Part shown: in pieces, positions 5,230-7,668 of the stretch
How the letters are laid out: every line of letters starts with the position of its first letter
How positions within the stretch are numbered: the stretch's first letter is position 1
Source of the DNA: Alphaproteobacteria bacterium
GTDB lineage: Bacteria; Pseudomonadota; Alphaproteobacteria; CAISOG01
Direction of reading: 5' to 3'
Length of the DNA: 7,668 bases
Assembly: GCA_018883285.1 (NCBI GenBank)
Contig: VEQJ01000050.1
Coordinates: 1-7,668, forward strand
Made by a program: the position numbers and the translations under genes
The notes under the pieces: model-generated
What the model was told of the DNA's origin: nothing
Databases searched by the model: none
What the model saw: the letters and a program-made list of their open reading frames with translations, nothing else

Positions 5230-6560
5230 GCCAAATTGTCCTCAATCCGAAGGCGCAGTGGCGGCTGATGCAGTTGGGGCAGCTTAGCCAGTTCATCGGC
5301 GGCTGCCTGCAAGGCGGGCTCTAACGCCTGATGCGTTACCAACACCACCGGCACATTGCCATTGGGAAAGGCCTGTGTATCGGGTCGATTATCTGGCAGG
5401 TCATTTGCTTGGCTTGGCCGCTGCAACAACGATTCGATAGAGATTTGGTGGCGCGCCAACACCGCCGCCACCGCCGCCAACACCCCTGGCTGATCCACCA
5501 CTTGCAGGCGCCAATAACAACGCCCCGCAAGCTTTTCGAGTGGCTTATCGGCAACAACAGCGGATGGCTGGGTGCTTGCAACGCTGATAGGCTGGCGGCG
5601 CCCCACCGCAATATCGACCAAATCGGCCAACACGGCTGAGGCGGTGGCATCCCCCCCCGCCCCTGGCCCCTCCAGCAAAATTTGGCCAGCCAGATTGGCC
5701 TTAAGCTGTACCGCATTGGTGACGTTATCAACCCCGGCCAACGGATGCTGACGGGGCAACAGACAGGGTTGCACCCGTTGCCGCACCAGGCCATCATCGC
5801 CGCGCTCGGCAATCGCCAACAGCTTGATGTGATAGCCCAACTCCGCCGCATAGGTGATATCCTGCGCCGTGACCGCGCGAATGCCACAGCAGGCAACCGC
5901 CTGTAATGCCATCGGGTGGCCAAAGGCCAGCGCGCTGAGAATCGCCAATTTGTGTGCGCTGTCATGGCCATCAATATCGGTGCTGGGATCAGCCTCCGCA
6001 TAGCCAGCCTGCTGCGCGGCCGCCAGAACGCTATCAAAACTGCCCGCGCCCGCCTGCATCTGGGTCAGCAGATAGTTGCAGGTGCCGTTCAGAATGCCCA
6101 CCACCCGATGCAGCCGATTGGCCGCCAAGCCTTCATGCAACACCTTGATAACGGGGATGGCTCCCGCCACCGCTGCCTCAAAGGCCAGGATCTTGCCCTG
6201 CTGGCTGGCCAATGCCAACAGATCGCTGCCATGATGCGCCAACAAGGCCTTATTGGCGGTCACCACCAATTTACCAGCCTGCAGCGCGGCCTCCACCACC
6301 TGTTTGGCGATGCCATCATGGCCGCCCACCAATTCCACCACCAGGTCAATTTGGGGATCACGGGCAATCGCCAGCGGATCGGCGACAAAGGGCACGCCCG
6401 TTAAGTCCAGCCCTGGCCTAGGTTTTTGACTGCGCGCCGACACCGCCGCCAGGGTCAGGGGGTTGCCGCCTGTCTGGTGTTTAAGAAATTCTTGGCCGTC
6501 AATAAGTTGCCGCGCCAGCGCCGCCCCAACCGTGCCTAAACCAATTAATCCAACCCTCAT
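5226..6560 (-). CDS. hom: Homoserine dehydrogenase with C-terminal ACT domain
   Basis: Reduces aspartate semialdehyde to homoserine, the branch-point step to threonine and methionine. The 444-residue protein is monofunctional, with no fused aspartokinase. Domain order: Rossmann NAD(P)-binding domain with GLGTVG (7-12) and TANKALLAHHG (101-111); catalytic domain with GILNGTCNYLL (155-165) and GYAEADPSTDIDGHDSAHK (186-204); ACT domain from about 350 (LQVVDQPGVLAAVAAVLARH). E189, D195, D200 and K204 align at a constant offset with the catalytic residues of yeast homoserine dehydrogenase. The ACT domain suggests feedback control, usually by threonine. It carries a polar stretch (about 381-401, SQANDLPDNRPDTQAFPNG) that seems longer than usual for this loop. 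TTGGA about 8 nt before the ATG is a weak ribosome binding site. The gene follows phoB after 90 bp but has a perfect extended -10 in that gap, so it is probably transcribed separately. Confidence 0.95.
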   Translation of the reverse strand: MRVGLIGLGTVGAALARQLIDGQEFLKHQTGGNPLTLAAVSARSQKPRPGLDLTGVPFVADPLAIARDPQIDLVVELVGGHDGIAKQVVEAALQAGKLVVTANKALLAHHGSDLLALASQQGKILAFEAAVAGAIPVIKVLHEGLAANRLHRVVGILNGTCNYLLTQMQAGAGSFDSVLAAAQQAGYAEADPSTDIDGHDSAHKLAILSALAFGHPMALQAVACCGIRAVTAQDITYAAELGYHIKLLAIAERGDDGLVRQRVQPCLLPRQHPLAGVDNVTNAVQLKANLAGQILLEGPGAGGDATASAVLADLVDIAVGRRQPISVASTQPSAVVADKPLEKLAGRCYWRLQVVDQPGVLAAVAAVLARHQISIESLLQRPSQANDLPDNRPDTQAFPNGNVPVVLVTHQALEPALQAAADELAKLPQLHQPPLRLRIEDNLA

Positions 6561-6595
6561 TGCTTTATTCCAACTGTTGTCATGGCTTAATGCGG

Positions 6596-6604
6596 ATTAT
6601 ATCA
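6596..6604 (-). promoter_or_regulatory. Extended -10 promoter for hom
   Basis: On the minus strand the sequence reads TGATATAAT, a perfect TATAAT (6601-6596) preceded by the TGn extension (6604-6602). No good -35 lies 16-18 bp upstream, as expected for extended -10 promoters. The predicted start is about 30 nt before the hom ATG, placing hom under its own control instead of phoB read-through. Confidence 0.6.
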
Positions 6605-6650
6605 AAACTTAGGATGCCTTGATGGATACGGCAAACCGGCCTGCGGCGCC

Positions 6651-7364
6651 CTACTCCGCACTGTCGTCCAGGGCATAACCCGCGCTGCGCACGGTGCGGA
6701 TGTAATCGCGACACTCCTCATCCCCCTTAGGGTTCAGGGCGATACGCAGGCGGCGGATATGCACATCAACCGTGCGCGGCTCAACGTAAATATCGGATCC
6801 CCAAACCGCATCCAACAGCTGTTCGCGCGTAAAGACTCGGCCAGGATTTTCCATAAAGTAGCGCAACAGTTTAAATTCGGTGGGGCCAACATGCACCTCA
6901 CTGCCCGCCCGCGATACGCGATAGGTGCGCAGATCCATGGTCAGATCCCGATAGGTCAGCGATTCTTCGGAACGGGCGGGGTTGGATCGCCGCAGCAGGG
7001 CTTTGACCCGCGCCACCAATTCCACCACCGAAAAAGGCTTGGTCATATAGTCATCGGCACCAATGCTAAGGCCGCGAACCATGTCGGCCTCCTCACCCTT
7101 TGCGGTCAGCATCAGGATGGGAATCAATTTGGTTTCGTTGGAACGGCGCAGGCGGCGACAAACCTCAATCCCCGAAACTTGCGGCAACATCCAATCCAAC
7201 ACGATTAAATCTGGCTTATTTTCCTCAACATGCAACAGGCCGTCTTCGCCATCGGTAGCCAGGGTGACGCGATAGCCTTCCTTCTCAAGATTGTATTGCA
7301 ACAGCTCCCTAAGGGATGCCTCATCCTCCACCACCAGGATTTTTTCGCGCAATTCGGTATCCAT
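6651..7364 (-). CDS. phoB: Phosphate-regulon response regulator PhoB (OmpR family)
   Basis: When phosphorylated by PhoR under phosphate limitation, it binds PHO boxes and activates phosphate-uptake genes. The 237-residue protein has a receiver domain (about 8-122) with acidic pair E13-D14 (LVVEDEASLREL), phospho-acceptor D57 (LIVLDWMLPQVSG), T87 (LTAKG) and K109 (DDYMTKPFSV). All the phosphorylation residues are present. A linker leads to a winged-helix DNA-binding domain (about 133-232) with GPTEFKLLRYFMENPGRVFT, REQLLDAVWGSD, the recognition-helix region VEPRTVDVHIRRLRIAL and the wing RTVRSAGYAL. Length and motifs favour PhoB over other OmpR-type regulators, and the adjacent phoU strengthens that call. 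GGGA about 7 nt before the ATG is a modest ribosome binding site. The 110-bp gap after phoU contains a candidate PHO box, so expression may not depend solely on the pst-phoU operon. Confidence 0.95.
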   Translation of the reverse strand: MDTELREKILVVEDEASLRELLQYNLEKEGYRVTLATDGEDGLLHVEENKPDLIVLDWMLPQVSGIEVCRRLRRSNETKLIPILMLTAKGEEADMVRGLSIGADDYMTKPFSVVELVARVKALLRRSNPARSEESLTYRDLTMDLRTYRVSRAGSEVHVGPTEFKLLRYFMENPGRVFTREQLLDAVWGSDIYVEPRTVDVHIRRLRIALNPKGDEECRDYIRTVRSAGYALDDSAE

Positions 7365-7398
7365 AACCCATTCCCGTTGTTTGCAGTTTGAAGGATTG

Positions 7399-7416
7399 AT
7401 GTCCTTATCATGACAA
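7399..7416 (-). promoter_or_regulatory. Candidate PHO box upstream of phoB
   Basis: Reading the minus strand, TTGTCAT (7416-7410), a 4-bp spacer GATA and AGGACAT (7405-7399) give the spaced direct-repeat layout of the PHO box (CTGTCAT-N4-CTGTCAT). The first half matches at six of seven positions and the second at four of seven. It lies about 35 bp upstream of the phoB start, a suitable place for autoregulation. No clear -10 is seen downstream of it, so this is tentative. Confidence 0.4.
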
Positions 7417-7449
7417 TAGAATTACCTGATTAGCATATGGTTAACAAGT

Positions 7450-7464
7450 ACGGCGGTAGGCCGT
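7450..7464 (-). other. Small hairpin just after phoU
   Basis: ACGGC (7450-7454) and GCCGT (7460-7464) form a 5-bp stem with a 5-nt loop, starting 10 bp past the phoU stop codon. No T-run follows on the minus strand, so it is a weak candidate for attenuation or mRNA 3'-end protection between phoU and phoB. Confidence 0.3.
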
Positions 7465-7474
7465 CCCTATTTGG

Positions 7475-7668
7475 CTAAGCAGGATAGCGGCCATCAATCA
7501 AAAAGACGGTTTGCTGGGCGATATGCACCACGCTGTCACCAATGTTTTCATAGTTTTTGGCAATTTGGATTAGATAGACATAACCGGGCAGCAGGCTGGC
7601 ATCCTCAGGCATTTTGGCAAAAATCTGTTTCATAATTGCATGATATTGCGTATCAATCTCATCATCGG
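7475..7668 (-). CDS. phoU: Phosphate-signalling protein PhoU, C-terminal fragment (gene continues past the window)
   Basis: PhoU couples the PstSCAB phosphate transporter to the PhoR kinase and damps the Pho response when phosphate is plentiful. Only the last 64 codons are present; the 5' end lies beyond base 7668. The minus-strand frame reads DDEIDTQYHAIMKQIFAKMP, then a helix with LPGYVYLIQIAKNYENIGDS, and ends VVHIAQQTVFLIDGRYPA before the TAG (rc of 7475-7477). This corresponds to the final helices of the second PhoU bundle. The metal-binding E-x3-D pattern is kept (ENIGD), but the usual ERIGDHxxN form is altered: Arg to Asn, His to Ser, and the following Asn to His. The stop lies 110 bp before phoB, matching the common alphaproteobacterial order pst-phoU-phoB. 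Confidence 0.9.
   Translation of the reverse strand, partial: DDEIDTQYHAIMKQIFAKMPEDASLLPGYVYLIQIAKNYENIGDSVVHIAQQTVFLIDGRYPA

Noticed and set aside
5336..6037. A 233-codon open frame on the minus strand
   Set aside because: It lies wholly inside hom in another frame and is Trp/Arg-rich with no recognisable domain; hom has all its catalytic motifs.
5916..6404. A 162-codon plus-strand open frame antisense to hom
   Set aside because: Low-complexity Gln/His-rich translation typical of antisense to GC-rich genes; no motif.
6759..7208. A 149-codon plus-strand open frame antisense to phoB
   Set aside because: Antisense shadow; phoB has every expected residue.
1..7668. CRISPR array, tRNA/rRNA gene, toxin-antitoxin pair, phage or defence genes
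   Set aside because: I saw no regularly spaced repeats, no tRNA-like cloverleaf and no protein with such motifs. The hint of an undescribed system is not borne out by the gene content.

Overview
The window looks like ordinary alphaproteobacterial chromosome with one insertion sequence at its left edge. Several features point to Alphaproteobacteria: a Phasin_2-type granule protein, a COG3602 (DUF2241/ACT_7) ACT protein, a polyprenyl synthetase divergent from a TrmN6-like methyltransferase, and the phoU-phoB order. I cannot name a genus. Base composition differs across the window. Sampled stretches of the left third (IS, ompA-like, phasin, ACT gene) are in the mid-40s to about 50 % GC, whereas the right half (from sodB on) is about 60 %.

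Left region, plus strand. The 3' part of an IS5-family transposase (3-583) is readable only across a -1 frame change near 152-170, and its element probably ends near 597. An OmpA-domain periplasmic or outer-membrane protein (713-1333) follows, with an extra hairpin and a strong intrinsic terminator behind it. Next come a phasin (1658-2089) with its own terminator and a small ACT-domain protein (2179-2580).

Middle region. An iron superoxide dismutase (2598-3203, minus) converges on the ACT gene and is preceded by a good sigma-70-like promoter. Upstream of it on the same strand is a long-chain polyprenyl diphosphate synthase (3352-4407, minus), probably for the ubiquinone side chain. It diverges from a TrmN6-like tRNA methyltransferase (4480-5229, plus) across 72 bp.

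Right region, minus strand. Homoserine dehydrogenase (5226-6560) overlaps the methyltransferase tail to tail by 4 bp, so the two stop codons share bases. It has a perfect extended -10 of its own. Upstream lie the phosphate response regulator PhoB (6651-7364) and the C-terminal end of PhoU (7475 to the window edge). A candidate PHO box lies between phoU and phoB, suggesting that phoB can be autoregulated.

Functionally these are housekeeping and stress genes: envelope anchoring, carbon-storage granules, superoxide defence, quinone side-chain synthesis, tRNA modification, Thr/Met synthesis and phosphate sensing. I found no CRISPR array, RNA gene, toxin-antitoxin pair, defence cassette or clearly novel multi-gene system. 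The points worth a second look are small: the transposase frame change, the IS-ompA junction, the phoB leader, the PhoU motif deviation and the overlapping gene ends.
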